Assembly: GCF_001403615.1 (NCBI RefSeq)
Contig: NZ_LN879457.1
Span: 930,001-994,000 of the forward strand
Source of the DNA: Desnuesiella massiliensis
Lineage (GTDB): Bacteria; Bacillota; Clostridia; Clostridiales; Clostridiaceae
DNA: 64,000 nt
Direction of reading: 5' to 3'
Positions 26,644 to 34,994 of this stretch are shown here, piece by piece (within the stretch, counting starts at the first letter, position 1; each line of letters begins with the position of its first letter). The notes under the pieces were generated by a model that worked only from the letters and a program-made list of their open reading frames with translations, ran no database searches and had not been told where the DNA came from. A program made the translations under genes and the position numbers.

Positions 26644-26805
26644 TTGAAAAAATATGTTTGCGTAGAGTGCGGCTATATATATGATCCAGAGATAGGAGAT
26701 GTTCAAAACGGAATAGAGGCTGGAACTTCCTTTGAAGATTTACCTGAAGATTGGTTATGTCCTATCTGTGGTGAAACTAAAGATGTCTTTGAAGTGTTGG
26801 AATAA
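26644..26805 (+). CDS. Rubredoxin
   Basis: A 53-residue gene. It shows the two zinc-knuckle loops that bind one iron atom: C6xxC9G and C39PxC42G, with the conserved YxYDPExGD and PEDWLCPICG segments. It is a small cytoplasmic electron carrier, typically used in oxygen and peroxide reduction in clostridia. The start is TTG, six bases after AGGAGGG. No rubrerythrin or flavodiiron gene is adjacent. A terminator overlaps its stop. Confidence 0.95.
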   Translation: MKKYVCVECGYIYDPEIGDVQNGIEAGTSFEDLPEDWLCPICGETKDVFEVLE

Positions 26806-26829
26806 GGGGTTTAACCCCTTATTTTTTCT
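26801..26829. terminator. Bidirectional terminator after rubredoxin
   Basis: A perfect 9 bp stem AATAAGGGG/CCCCTTATT with loop TTTAA and TTTTT after it. It covers the stop codons of both convergent genes. Confidence 0.88.
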
Positions 26830-27193
26830 TTTCAAAGCTTATCCAGCCTTTTTTATTTAAATATCTTAAATATAATATAAGTCTATCATAAATAGGTTCG
26901 CATTTCTTTCCAAATTTTTCGAATAATTTTTGCCCTATTTCATATACAGAATTATTTCCATCTATGAGCTTCCATATCTCACTGCCCATTTCATCTAACT
27001 CTACATCGCTTATATAAGGCTTTTTAACTAACCACCTTAATAATTTTTCTACGGGCTTTATATGATGGAATATAAGAAAAACTCTATGGTTTCGAACCTC
27101 GTATTCTATATGCTTTTTCTTAGGCACATATAATAAAAAATTATCTCCTTTTGCCTGTGCTCTACTTTTTTCTTTTAGGTTTTCTTCTGACAT
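26819..27193 (-). CDS. PqqD-like peptide chaperone domain protein
   Basis: 124 residues. The core VELDEMGSEIWKLIDGNNSVYEIGQKLFEKFG followed by LRYLNKKGWISF is the PqqD / RiPP recognition element fold, which normally presents a precursor peptide to a radical SAM maturase. A basic N-terminal extension of about 60 residues precedes it. No radical SAM gene or precursor peptide is nearby; instead it lies 42 bp downstream of an OPT transporter gene on the same strand. It may help hand over or modify a peptide carried by that transporter, which is inference. Confidence 0.75.
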   Translation of the reverse strand: MSEENLKEKSRAQAKGDNFLLYVPKKKHIEYEVRNHRVFLIFHHIKPVEKLLRWLVKKPYISDVELDEMGSEIWKLIDGNNSVYEIGQKLFEKFGKKCEPIYDRLILYLRYLNKKGWISFEKKK

Positions 27194-27235
27194 ATATGCC
27201 TCCTAAATTTAAGGAAGAGCCTAAAGCTCTTCCTC

Positions 27236-29170
27236 TTATTTTACTTTATCAGCTTTTATTGTGTATCTATAGAATAAGAATACTAATATAGCTAAGAATA
27301 CAGAAGATAGCCAAGGACTGCTGGCTAAAGTATCACCTAGGAGCTTTGGACCAAAACCAATATTTACTTCCAAGAATGCAAAAACAGCTATAACTATACC
27401 CATTAATGCATCACCAGCTACCAACCCAGAAGCAGTAAGTACTCCTTTTTCAGTTTGAACTTTAAGCTGTTCTTCATTTTTCTTAAATTTCTTATCAACT
27501 AGTACTCTTATTATACCACCTATAAGAACTCCAGAGCTTAGATTAATTGGAAGATATAATCCAAGGGCAAAAGGAAGCACTGGAATCTTCATAAGCTCGC
27601 ACATTACACCTAATACTATGCCTATGATTACAAGGGTCCAAGGAAGTTGTCCCTCCATAACTCCTTTAACTATCATAGCCATTAAGTTAGCTTGTGGGGC
27701 AGGTACTTGGTCTGAACCAATGCCATATTGCTTTGCAAGCATTAATATTATCATTCCGATAAAAGCAGTTGAAGCTGCCACAGCAATAAACATACCAACT
27801 TGAACCTTCTTAGGAGTTCCTCCTACTATAAAATTTACTTTTAACCCTTGAGCAACTCCTCCAGCTACAGCGGTAGCAACACAAACTATAGCACCAGAAA
27901 TAATAGCAGCTAACATACCTTCATTACCAATTATATTGGAAGCCCTTAAAACTCCAGCAATAACTAATAAGGATGCTATGGTCATACCAGAAATAGGATT
28001 GTTGGAAGTTCCGATAAGTCCAACTATTCTAGCAGAAACTACTGCGAAGAAGAATGCACATATTATACCAAGAATTGCGCCAAGTGGTCCTGTAGCTACT
28101 ATGCTTGGCATTATCCAACAAAGAACAAATACCAGAACAGCTCCGCCTACAACCCAAGTTATTGGAAGATCTGTATCTCTGGAATGTGAAGCATTAGCCT
28201 TAGCTTTTGCACCAATTCCACCTAAAGCTGCTTTAAAGGACTTAACTATAGTAGGCATAGATTTTATAATGCTTATGGCTCCACCAGCAGCCACAGCTCC
28301 AGCACCTATATATTTAATATAGAACTTTGATATTTCGCCTGGTGACATTTCAGCAATAAGCTTCGTAGCAGGGAATAGTGCTACACTGGAATTAGCTCCA
28401 ATATATTTGATTAGCGGAGCTAGACCAAAGCTTGCAACTAAAGCACCAGCAAACATATAAGATGCAATTTCAATACCAACTATATAGCCAACACCCACTA
28501 GGGATGCTACAGCGTCAATACCAAAAACAGAACCAGGAAGACCTTTGATGGCCCAAGTTGGTGATTCACCCCATAGCATAAAGCCGCCGGATAATAATTT
28601 ATAAAAGCCTCCTCCAGCAACACCCATCATCATGTTTTTAAATCCACTTCCGCCAGCACTGCTATTTACAAGCACTTCCGCAGTAGCCATAGATTCAGGA
28701 TAGATCAATTTTCCATGTTCTTCTACAGTTAAATATCTTCTTATAGGGATAACAAATAAAATACCTAGAAGTCCACCTAAAACTCCTACTGCAATAATTG
28801 TAGTAAGCTTTAAGTCCATTCCTAAGACTATAACTGCAGGAATAATAAATATAAGTCCGCCAGCTAGAGATTCACCCATGGATGACATGGATTGTATCAT
28901 ATTAGCTTCTAAAATATTATTGCGTTTAAAAATACCTTTTAAAAAGGTAGTGGATAGTATGGCGGCTGGAATACCAGCAGCAATTGTCATACCTACCTTT
29001 AATCCTAAATAGGTGTTGGCAGCTCCAAAAACTATGGCAAAGAAGCATCCTATTAGGATAGAAACTAAGGTAAGCTCAGGCATTGCTTTTTCTACAGGCA
29101 CGTAAGGGATGTAGTCATCACCATTAACGCCGCCGTAGGCAGTGGTTGATAAACCTTTTTTCTCTTCCAT
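27236..29170 (-). CDS. OPT family oligopeptide or metal-chelate transporter
   Basis: About 644 residues, some 15 membrane segments. The family start YIPYVPVEKAMPELTLVSILIGCFFAIVFG, the TYLGLKVGMTIAAGIPAA helix and Gly-rich helices such as MGEHLGK-type SMGESLAGG are visible. OPT proteins import oligopeptides or metal-peptide chelates by proton symport. The ATG at 29170 follows AAAGGGGGAAA and gives the usual N-terminus; an in-frame ATG 14 codons upstream is less likely. Co-transcribed with the PqqD-like gene. Confidence 0.88.
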   Translation of the reverse strand: MEEKKGLSTTAYGGVNGDDYIPYVPVEKAMPELTLVSILIGCFFAIVFGAANTYLGLKVGMTIAAGIPAAILSTTFLKGIFKRNNILEANMIQSMSSMGESLAGGLIFIIPAVIVLGMDLKLTTIIAVGVLGGLLGILFVIPIRRYLTVEEHGKLIYPESMATAEVLVNSSAGGSGFKNMMMGVAGGGFYKLLSGGFMLWGESPTWAIKGLPGSVFGIDAVASLVGVGYIVGIEIASYMFAGALVASFGLAPLIKYIGANSSVALFPATKLIAEMSPGEISKFYIKYIGAGAVAAGGAISIIKSMPTIVKSFKAALGGIGAKAKANASHSRDTDLPITWVVGGAVLVFVLCWIMPSIVATGPLGAILGIICAFFFAVVSARIVGLIGTSNNPISGMTIASLLVIAGVLRASNIIGNEGMLAAIISGAIVCVATAVAGGVAQGLKVNFIVGGTPKKVQVGMFIAVAASTAFIGMIILMLAKQYGIGSDQVPAPQANLMAMIVKGVMEGQLPWTLVIIGIVLGVMCELMKIPVLPFALGLYLPINLSSGVLIGGIIRVLVDKKFKKNEEQLKVQTEKGVLTASGLVAGDALMGIVIAVFAFLEVNIGFGPKLLGDTLASSPWLSSVFLAILVFLFYRYTIKADKVK

Positions 29171-29212
29171 TTTTTTATTTCCCCCTTTATTCTTTGAAAA
29201 TATACATTGCAC

Positions 29213-29597
29213 AAGTTATAAGTAACAATCTTGATGCAATGCATGTACTAAAATATATGTGAAATATTTTAGACTAAGTGAATAAGATAGAATATATCTT
29301 TTAGATGTAATCGTTTAGATTGCATCTAAAATAATTAATATTGAATAATATTCAATATTAGAAATATTAATTATGTTGCGATTTTTCATGTAATTAATTA
29401 TATCATGTTATTTTTCAAATTTATAGATATTTTTCTTTCAAATTCGAAAAAAAGTTTAATTTATATGAAATTAATCTCATATTATTTAACAAAAAATGAA
29501 AGGTTGCTTTCTTTTTTATAAACCATTTAAGTTAATATATAATAGTTTATATTTATTTTAAAATATGATATAATATTGCGGAGTTTCGACAAAGGAT
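29213..29597. promoter_or_regulatory. Divergent intergenic region with hairpins
   Basis: 385 bp between the OPT and ABC-F genes. A 14 bp stem with one G-T pair (29299-29312 and 29318-29331, TTTTAGATGTAATC with its near complement) and an ATTAATATTGAAT/AATATTCAATATT cluster follow each other at 29299-29370. The rest is AT-rich without coding signs. No riboswitch that I recognise; possible operators. Confidence 0.4.
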
Positions 29598-29615
29598 ATG
29601 GAGGAAATAAGAAAA

Positions 29616-31232
29616 ATGATAACAGTTCAAAATGTAGGGTTAAGATACGGAGGAAGAAAGCTTTTTGAGGACGTAAATATAAAATTTACACCTGGTAACT
29701 GCTATGGAGTGATAGGTGCAAATGGTGCTGGTAAGTCCACTTTTCTAAAGATATTATCAGGGGAAATAGAGGCAAACACTGGAGAAGTGATATTAACTCC
29801 AGGAGAGAGAATAGCAGTTTTAAAACAAGATCATTTCCAGTTTGATGATTTTAGAGTATTAGATACAGTAATTATGGGACATGAGAGATTGTATTCTATC
29901 ATGAAGGAAAAGGATGCTCTATATGCTAAAGCTGACTTTTCTGATGAAGATGGAATAAAGGCAGCAGAGTTAGAAGGAGAATTTGCTGACTTAAATGGAT
30001 GGGAAGCAGAAACAGAGGCTGAAATGCTGCTAACAGGATTAGGTATTTTAAAAGAGTTGCATGATAAAACCATGAGAGAACTCTCTGGAGCTGAAAAGGT
30101 TAGAGTACTTTTAGCGCAGGCTCTATTTGGAAGACCGCACATACTTTTACTAGACGAGCCTACTAACCACTTAGATATAAGATCCAAGAGATGGCTAGAG
30201 GAATTTTTAATAGATTTTCCTAACACAGTTATTGTAGTTTCTCATGATAGACACTTTTTAAATAAAGTTTGTACTCAAATTGTGGATATTGATTTTGAAA
30301 AAATACAATTATATGTAGGAAATTACGATTTCTGGTATGAATCCAGCCAATTAGCTCTTCAAATGTCAAAGGATCAAAATAAAAAGAAGGAAGAAAAAAT
30401 TAAGGAGCTTCAGGACTTTATCGCAAGATTTAGCTCTAATGCTTCTAAGGCAAAGCAGGCCACTTCTCGTAAAAAGCAATTAGATAAAATCACTCTAGAT
30501 GATATAAAGCCTTCTTCAAGAAGATATCCTTTCGTAGGCTTTAAGCCAGAGAGAGAAGCAGGTAATGATATATTAAGAGTAGAAGGTTTGACAAAAACTA
30601 TAGATGGAGTAAAAGTGTTAGACAATGTTAGCTTTACTGTAAATAAAGGTGATAAAATTGCTTTCGTAGGAAGAAATGAGATTTCCTATACTACGCTTTT
30701 CAAGATTATCACTGGGGAGCTAGAACCCGATAGCGGAGAATTTAAGTGGGGAATAACCATAACTAATTCCTACTTCCCTAAGGACAATTCTCAGTACTTT
30801 GAGGGCTCTGATTTAACTCTAGTAGATTGGCTACGTCAGTTCTCAGAAGAAAAATCTGAGAGCTTTATAAGAGGGTTCTTAGGAAGAATGTTATTCTCAG
30901 GAGAAGAGGCTTTAAAAACGGTCAATGTACTTTCAGGAGGAGAGAAGGTTAGATGTATGCTTTCAAAAATGATGCTAAGCTCTGCTAACTTTTTAATATT
31001 TGACGATCCTACTAACCACTTAGATTTGGAATCCATCACCGCTTTAAACAATGGGTTAATTAAATTTAGTGGTACTATGCTGTTCACTTCTCACGATCAT
31101 CAATTTATTGAAACCATAGCTAATAGAATAATAGAAATTACGCCTAAGGCATTGGTTGATAAGCAAATGACCTATGATGAATACATTGAAAATGATGAGT
31201 TGCAAAAAAATATAGAAGAAATGTATCTATAA
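29616..31232 (+). CDS. ykpA: ABC-F family ATPase, YkpA/YbiT-like
   Basis: About 538 residues, two ABC domains without membrane segments, the ribosome-associated ABC-F plan. Domain 1 has Walker A GANGAGKST (34-42), signature LSGAEKVRV and DEPTNHLD. Domain 2 has signature LSGGEKVRC but a degenerate Walker A (GRNEISYTTL) and DDPTNHLD in place of DEPTNHLD, so its ATP site may bind weakly. The linker contains KKKEEKIKELQDF. ATG at 29616 gives the family start MITVQNV; an ATG at 29598 is also possible. These proteins tune translation elongation or rescue stalled ribosomes; antibiotic protection is less likely for this subgroup. Confidence 0.88.
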   Translation: MITVQNVGLRYGGRKLFEDVNIKFTPGNCYGVIGANGAGKSTFLKILSGEIEANTGEVILTPGERIAVLKQDHFQFDDFRVLDTVIMGHERLYSIMKEKDALYAKADFSDEDGIKAAELEGEFADLNGWEAETEAEMLLTGLGILKELHDKTMRELSGAEKVRVLLAQALFGRPHILLLDEPTNHLDIRSKRWLEEFLIDFPNTVIVVSHDRHFLNKVCTQIVDIDFEKIQLYVGNYDFWYESSQLALQMSKDQNKKKEEKIKELQDFIARFSSNASKAKQATSRKKQLDKITLDDIKPSSRRYPFVGFKPEREAGNDILRVEGLTKTIDGVKVLDNVSFTVNKGDKIAFVGRNEISYTTLFKIITGELEPDSGEFKWGITITNSYFPKDNSQYFEGSDLTLVDWLRQFSEEKSESFIRGFLGRMLFSGEEALKTVNVLSGGEKVRCMLSKMMLSSANFLIFDDPTNHLDLESITALNNGLIKFSGTMLFTSHDHQFIETIANRIIEITPKALVDKQMTYDEYIENDELQKNIEEMYL

Positions 31233-31236
31233 AATT

Positions 31237-31282
31237 AAGCATGAAGTTATAATGCTAAAGTATTATAACTTCATGCTTTTAT
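31237..31282 (+). terminator. Terminator of the ABC-F gene
   Basis: A perfect 17 bp stem AAGCATGAAGTTATAAT and complement with an 8-base loop is followed by TT and TATTT. Confidence 0.85.
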
Positions 31283-31390
31283 TTGTGGTCACATTAAAAC
31301 ATAGCAGGTTTTACTTTTTGATAATATGCATTTACAATTTTACATGTATAATCAATATTTATGATATATCGCCTAGGAAATATATCGTGA

Positions 31391-31759
31391 AGTAGAAAGG
31401 GGATTAAAGCAGCATATACCACTGTAGATGCTTTAAAATCTAAGCCAATATATGAAGTTTTATTAGAGAGAATGAAAAGCAAAGGTGCATGTAAAAATGA
31501 TGAGGAAGAACAGTGTAAAACTTTAATAGAATTAGCCGTTAATTTAGAATCTATACTTGATGGTAAAAGAGTAAAAGAAATTCAATGGCCTAAAGAATGT
31601 CTGATTGTAAGTATCAAAAGAGGGGAGAAGGAGATAATACCAAAAGGAGAGGTAAGAATAAAGGCTGGAGATTACATTGTGGTTTTATGCGAAGCTTCAT
31701 ATGAACGGGAAATTAAATATGCCTTAGGGGAACTGTGCTATAAAAACATTGAGTTTTAA
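31391..31759 (+). pseudogene. C-terminal remnant of a ClC chloride channel with TrkA_C domain
   Basis: The frame is open from just after a TGA at 31388 and reads KAAYTTVDALKSKPIYEVLLERM and onward, which fits the stretch between the last ClC helix and a TrkA_C (RCK_C) domain. The domain itself (GKRVKEIQWPKECLIVSI, then GDYIVVLC) is intact. No channel-forming helices are encoded upstream and no ribosome site precedes the internal ATG at 31472. A truncated gene is more likely than a free-standing 95-residue TrkA_C protein, although the latter cannot be excluded. Confidence 0.65.
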
Positions 31760-31770
31760 GAGGTGAGGTT

Positions 31771-32052
31771 GTGATAATAGGTACTGCAAAAATTTATCTA
31801 AATGCAGGTTGGTGTCATTCTTTAAAGGAGAAAAGAATGGTGGTAAAAAGCATAGTAGATAGGACTAGTCATAAATTTAATATATCCATAGCGGAAGTAG
31901 AGGATCAAGATCTTCATCAAAGCATAGTCATAGGAATAGCATGCGTAAGTAATAGTACTAAGCACGCTAATAGCGTAATACAAAATGTATTAGATTATAT
32001 TGAAGCAAATACTGAGGCGGTATTTTTAGATGCACATATAGAAATATTATAA
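31771..32052 (+). CDS. DUF503 / YlxP-like protein
   Basis: 93 residues with the family pattern SLKEKRMVVKSIVDRTSHKFNISIAEVEDQDLHQSIVIGIACVS. Small alpha/beta fold, cytoplasmic; homologues such as YlxP often sit near ribosome-maturation genes but the function is not settled. The start is GTG, directly after AGGTGAGG. It is 11 bp from the ClC/TrkA_C remnant and ends at a strong terminator. Confidence 0.88.
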   Translation: MIIGTAKIYLNAGWCHSLKEKRMVVKSIVDRTSHKFNISIAEVEDQDLHQSIVIGIACVSNSTKHANSVIQNVLDYIEANTEAVFLDAHIEIL

Positions 32053-32068
32053 AAGTGTCTATATACAT

Positions 32069-32100
32069 AAAAAAGCTCGTAGAGAACACGAGCTTTTTTT
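32069..32100 (+). terminator. Terminator after the DUF503 gene
   Basis: A perfect 12 bp stem AAAAAAGCTCGT/ACGAGCTTTTTT with loop AGAGAAC and a T-run. Confidence 0.92.
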
Positions 32101-32129
32101 ATGCAATTATATAATAATTATTATTAAAT

Positions 32130-32169
32130 GATAATGATAATTGACATCAATAACAAAATGGAATACAAT
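32130..32169 (+). promoter_or_regulatory. Promoter of the 2-oxoacid oxidoreductase operon with Fur-box-like site
   Basis: TTGACA at 32141-32146, a 17-base spacer and TACAAT at 32164-32169 make a near-consensus sigma-A promoter. GATAATGATAATTGACATC at 32130-32148 matches 15 of 19 bases of the Fur box and covers the -35 element. Fur control is inferred. Confidence 0.65.
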
Positions 32170-32234
32170 AATATTGTAAAAAATATTTTTTTATATTTTT
32201 TATTTTTAAACATTACAAAGTGAGGTGTTTTTAA

Positions 32235-33914
32235 TTGAATTTTAATATATTGATTGGTGGAACAGCAGGTCAAGGTATGGACACTATAAGTGATTTCCTT
32301 GAAAAGTTTTTAAAGAAAAAAGGTTTTTATGTTTTTTCTAATAAGGACTACATGTCAAGAGTAAGAGGAGGACATAACTTTACTCAAGTAAGGTTTGGAG
32401 AGGAACCTATATATGCTCACCATCCTGATTTGGATTTAATAGTTGCTTTAGATAAAGCTACAGTGGAGCTTCATAAGGAAAGATTAAAGCCAGAAGGAAT
32501 TATTATTGTGGATGAAAGTATAGAAGCAGAAGATGAAAGAATCAATAAACTGCCTCTTATGAAAACAGCTAAAGAAGTTGGCTTAAGCAGAGCCTTTGGT
32601 ACTGTAGCTGCCGGCGCTGTGATTAAACATTTTGGAGTAGCAAAAGAAGGCGTAGAAGAGGTAATACCAAAAAAATTCACTGAAGAAATTAGAAAAATTA
32701 ATCTTGATGCTTTTAATAAAGGCTATGAATTAATAGAAGGTAAATTTAATCTTATAGAAGGTAAGGCAAAAAATTTAGTTATGATAAATGGTAATAACGC
32801 TATAGCTTTAGGAGCTATAACAGGAGGATTATCCTTCTACTCAGCATATCCTATGACTCCAGCTACCAGTGTAATGACTTATCTTGCTAAAAAGCAGGTA
32901 GAGGTAGGTATGGTAGTAGACCAAGCTGAAGATGAGGTAGCTGCTATTAATGCAGCTATAGGTGCATCCTATGCTGGGGCAAGAGCTATGACTGGTTCTT
33001 CCGGTGGAGGATTCTCATTAATGGTGGAAGCTCTTGGTCTAGCAGGAATAACTGAAACTCCTCTAGTAGTTATAGATTCTCAAAGACCAGGTCCAGCCAC
33101 AGGACTACCTACAAGAACTGAGCAAAGTGATTTAAGCTTTATTTTAACAGCCTCTCACGGTGAGTTCCCAAGAATGGTTATTGGGGTAAGAAATGCAGAG
33201 GATGCTTTCTATCAAACTTTTAGAGCTTTAAATATAGCCGATAAATATCAAATGGTGGTAATTATATTAACTGATCAGTACTTGGCAGATTCTAATTTAA
33301 CACTACCTAAATTTAAGCTAGAGGATCTAAAAATTGAAAGATATATATCAGGTGCAGAGACTATAGAAGACGGAGAAGAGTATAAGAGATACAAGCTAAC
33401 CCCTAATGGAATTTCACCAAGATTAATACCAGGAAAAGTAGAGGGACAGGTTGTTCTTGTAGATAGCGATGAACACACTGAATATGCTCACATAACTGAA
33501 TCAGGTGAAGTGAGAAATCAAATGATGGAAAAGAGAATGGGCAAGCTTGAATTATTAAAAGAGGAGCTTTTAGAACCAGAGTATTTTGGAGTGGAAAAGC
33601 CAGAGATACTTCTACTAGGATGGGGTTCAACCTATGGAGCCTTGAAGGAAGCGGTAGATATGCTTAATAAGGAAGATGTAAGTGTAGGAGCGCTAAGCTT
33701 TGGGGACATATATCCTCTACCTAAGCAGTTATTAAATAAATACTCAAAAGAAGCTAAATATGTAGTTAATATAGAGCAAAATTATACAGGACAATTAGGC
33801 AAGTTAATAACACAGGAAACTGGAATTCTCATGGATAAGATCATATTAAAATATGACGGAAAACAGATAACTCCTGTAGAAATATATGAAAGAGTAAAAA
33901 GTGAGGTGCTATAA
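32235..33914 (+). CDS. 2-oxoacid:acceptor oxidoreductase, fused gamma-alpha subunit
   Basis: 559 residues. Residues 1 to about 175 form the gamma domain (GGTAGQGMDTISDF, RVRGGHNFTQVR) and about 185-559 the alpha domain (SAYPMTPATSVM, QAEDEVAAINAAIGASYAGARAMTGSSGGGF, QRPGPATGLPTRTEQSDL). With the beta subunit it decarboxylates a 2-oxoacid to an acyl-CoA and passes electrons to ferredoxin, using thiamine diphosphate. The TTG start follows GTGAGGTG. There is no ferredoxin-type delta subunit in the operon, so a separate ferredoxin must accept the electrons. Substrate (2-oxoglutarate, pyruvate or branched-chain) not decided by sequence. Confidence 0.92.
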   Translation: MNFNILIGGTAGQGMDTISDFLEKFLKKKGFYVFSNKDYMSRVRGGHNFTQVRFGEEPIYAHHPDLDLIVALDKATVELHKERLKPEGIIIVDESIEAEDERINKLPLMKTAKEVGLSRAFGTVAAGAVIKHFGVAKEGVEEVIPKKFTEEIRKINLDAFNKGYELIEGKFNLIEGKAKNLVMINGNNAIALGAITGGLSFYSAYPMTPATSVMTYLAKKQVEVGMVVDQAEDEVAAINAAIGASYAGARAMTGSSGGGFSLMVEALGLAGITETPLVVIDSQRPGPATGLPTRTEQSDLSFILTASHGEFPRMVIGVRNAEDAFYQTFRALNIADKYQMVVIILTDQYLADSNLTLPKFKLEDLKIERYISGAETIEDGEEYKRYKLTPNGISPRLIPGKVEGQVVLVDSDEHTEYAHITESGEVRNQMMEKRMGKLELLKEELLEPEYFGVEKPEILLLGWGSTYGALKEAVDMLNKEDVSVGALSFGDIYPLPKQLLNKYSKEAKYVVNIEQNYTGQLGKLITQETGILMDKIILKYDGKQITPVEIYERVKSEVL

Positions 33915-34778
33915 ATGTTAGATCTAAAATTATATAATACCAATGATGAAAATGCATGGTGCCCAGGATGCGGTAATTTCTCCATCTTAGATGCTATAAA
34001 GAAAGCAGCAGCAGAATTAGAAATAAAGCCAGAACAGTTAATGATGGTTTCAGGTATTGGTCAAGCGGCTAAAACTCCTCATTATATAAGAGCTAATGGA
34101 TTTAATGGACTACATGGAAGAGCATTACCTCCAGCTCAAGCTATTAAAATGGTAAATAAGGATTTAAAGGTAATAGTAACAGGAGGAGATGGAGACGCTT
34201 ATGGTGAGGGTGGAAATCATTTTCTTCATAATATAAGAAGAAATGTGGATATAGTACAGCTTGTTCATGATAATCAGATTTATGGATTAACTAAAGGGCA
34301 GGGCTCTCCTACTACAGCGCTTGGTCAAAAAACAAGTATGCAATTTGAAGGAGTTCATGTGTATCCTTTAAACCCCATAGCACTAGCTATAAGCCTAGGT
34401 GCATCCTTTGTAGCCAGAGCTTTTTCGGGAGATAAGGATAGATTAGTAGAAATATTAAAAGAGGCTATAAATCACAGAGGATATGCTTTAATAGATATAT
34501 TACAGCCTTGTGTTACTTTTAATAAGGTGAATACCTTCAAATGGTATAAAGATAGAGTATATTATCTTGATGAGTCCTATGATCCAACAGATAAAGCTGC
34601 GGCATTTATAAAAGCACAGGAGTTTGGCGATGAAGGTATACCAGCAGGTGTAATATATAAGGAGCTAGGGAAACCAACCTATCATGATATGCATCCAGTG
34701 TTAAAGGACGGAGGAGCTCTAGTGGATAGAGTTTGGGAGCCTAAAGATGCAGAAAAGCTGATAGAGGAGTTTATGTAA
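33915..34778 (+). CDS. 2-oxoacid:acceptor oxidoreductase beta subunit
   Basis: 287 residues. It carries the C16PGC19G motif at the start and the thiamine diphosphate/magnesium motif GDGDAYGEGGNHF (91-103) with DNQIYG closing it (119-124). It begins on the base after the alpha stop, so the two are coupled. A third conserved Cys lies in LQPCVTFN. Subunits with two of the four usual iron-sulfur Cys plus this one resemble the KorB/VorB type. The operon ends in a hairpin that is part of a MITE-like element. Confidence 0.92.
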   Translation: MLDLKLYNTNDENAWCPGCGNFSILDAIKKAAAELEIKPEQLMMVSGIGQAAKTPHYIRANGFNGLHGRALPPAQAIKMVNKDLKVIVTGGDGDAYGEGGNHFLHNIRRNVDIVQLVHDNQIYGLTKGQGSPTTALGQKTSMQFEGVHVYPLNPIALAISLGASFVARAFSGDKDRLVEILKEAINHRGYALIDILQPCVTFNKVNTFKWYKDRVYYLDESYDPTDKAAAFIKAQEFGDEGIPAGVIYKELGKPTYHDMHPVLKDGGALVDRVWEPKDAEKLIEEFM

Positions 34779-34780
34779 AA

Positions 34781-34994
34781 GACTACGAAAGTCGGTTTTT
34801 TGAATTCACAATGCACAATTAATGAGGATTTTTCTCTGCTGCTCTACGAAAAATCTTTAATTATATTTTATAATAAAAGCAAAGCGAGGCTAAGTATTAG
34901 CCCCGCTTTGCTTTTACTATTTTACAATTTTTTCGTAACGCCAGTGTAGAAAAAAATTCCTTCATTGTGAATTGTGCACTGTGCATTGTGAATT
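34781..34994. mobile_element. MITE-like palindromic element, copy A
   Basis: 214 bp. It starts with a terminator hairpin (GACTACGAAAGTCG plus T-run), then the inverted ends GAATTCACAATGCAC at 34802 and GTGCATTGTGAATT at 34981-34994. The centre has a hairpin GCAAAGCGAGGCTAA / TTAGCCCCGCTTTGC, flanked by related TACGAAAAATC and TTTCGTA arms. No coding sequence inside. It lies exactly between convergent genes and touches the stop codon of the minus-strand one. Confidence 0.82.

Noticed and set aside
29213..29597. Riboswitch or T-box upstream of OPT or ABC-F
   Set aside because: No conserved core of any class that I know was found; only short hairpins.
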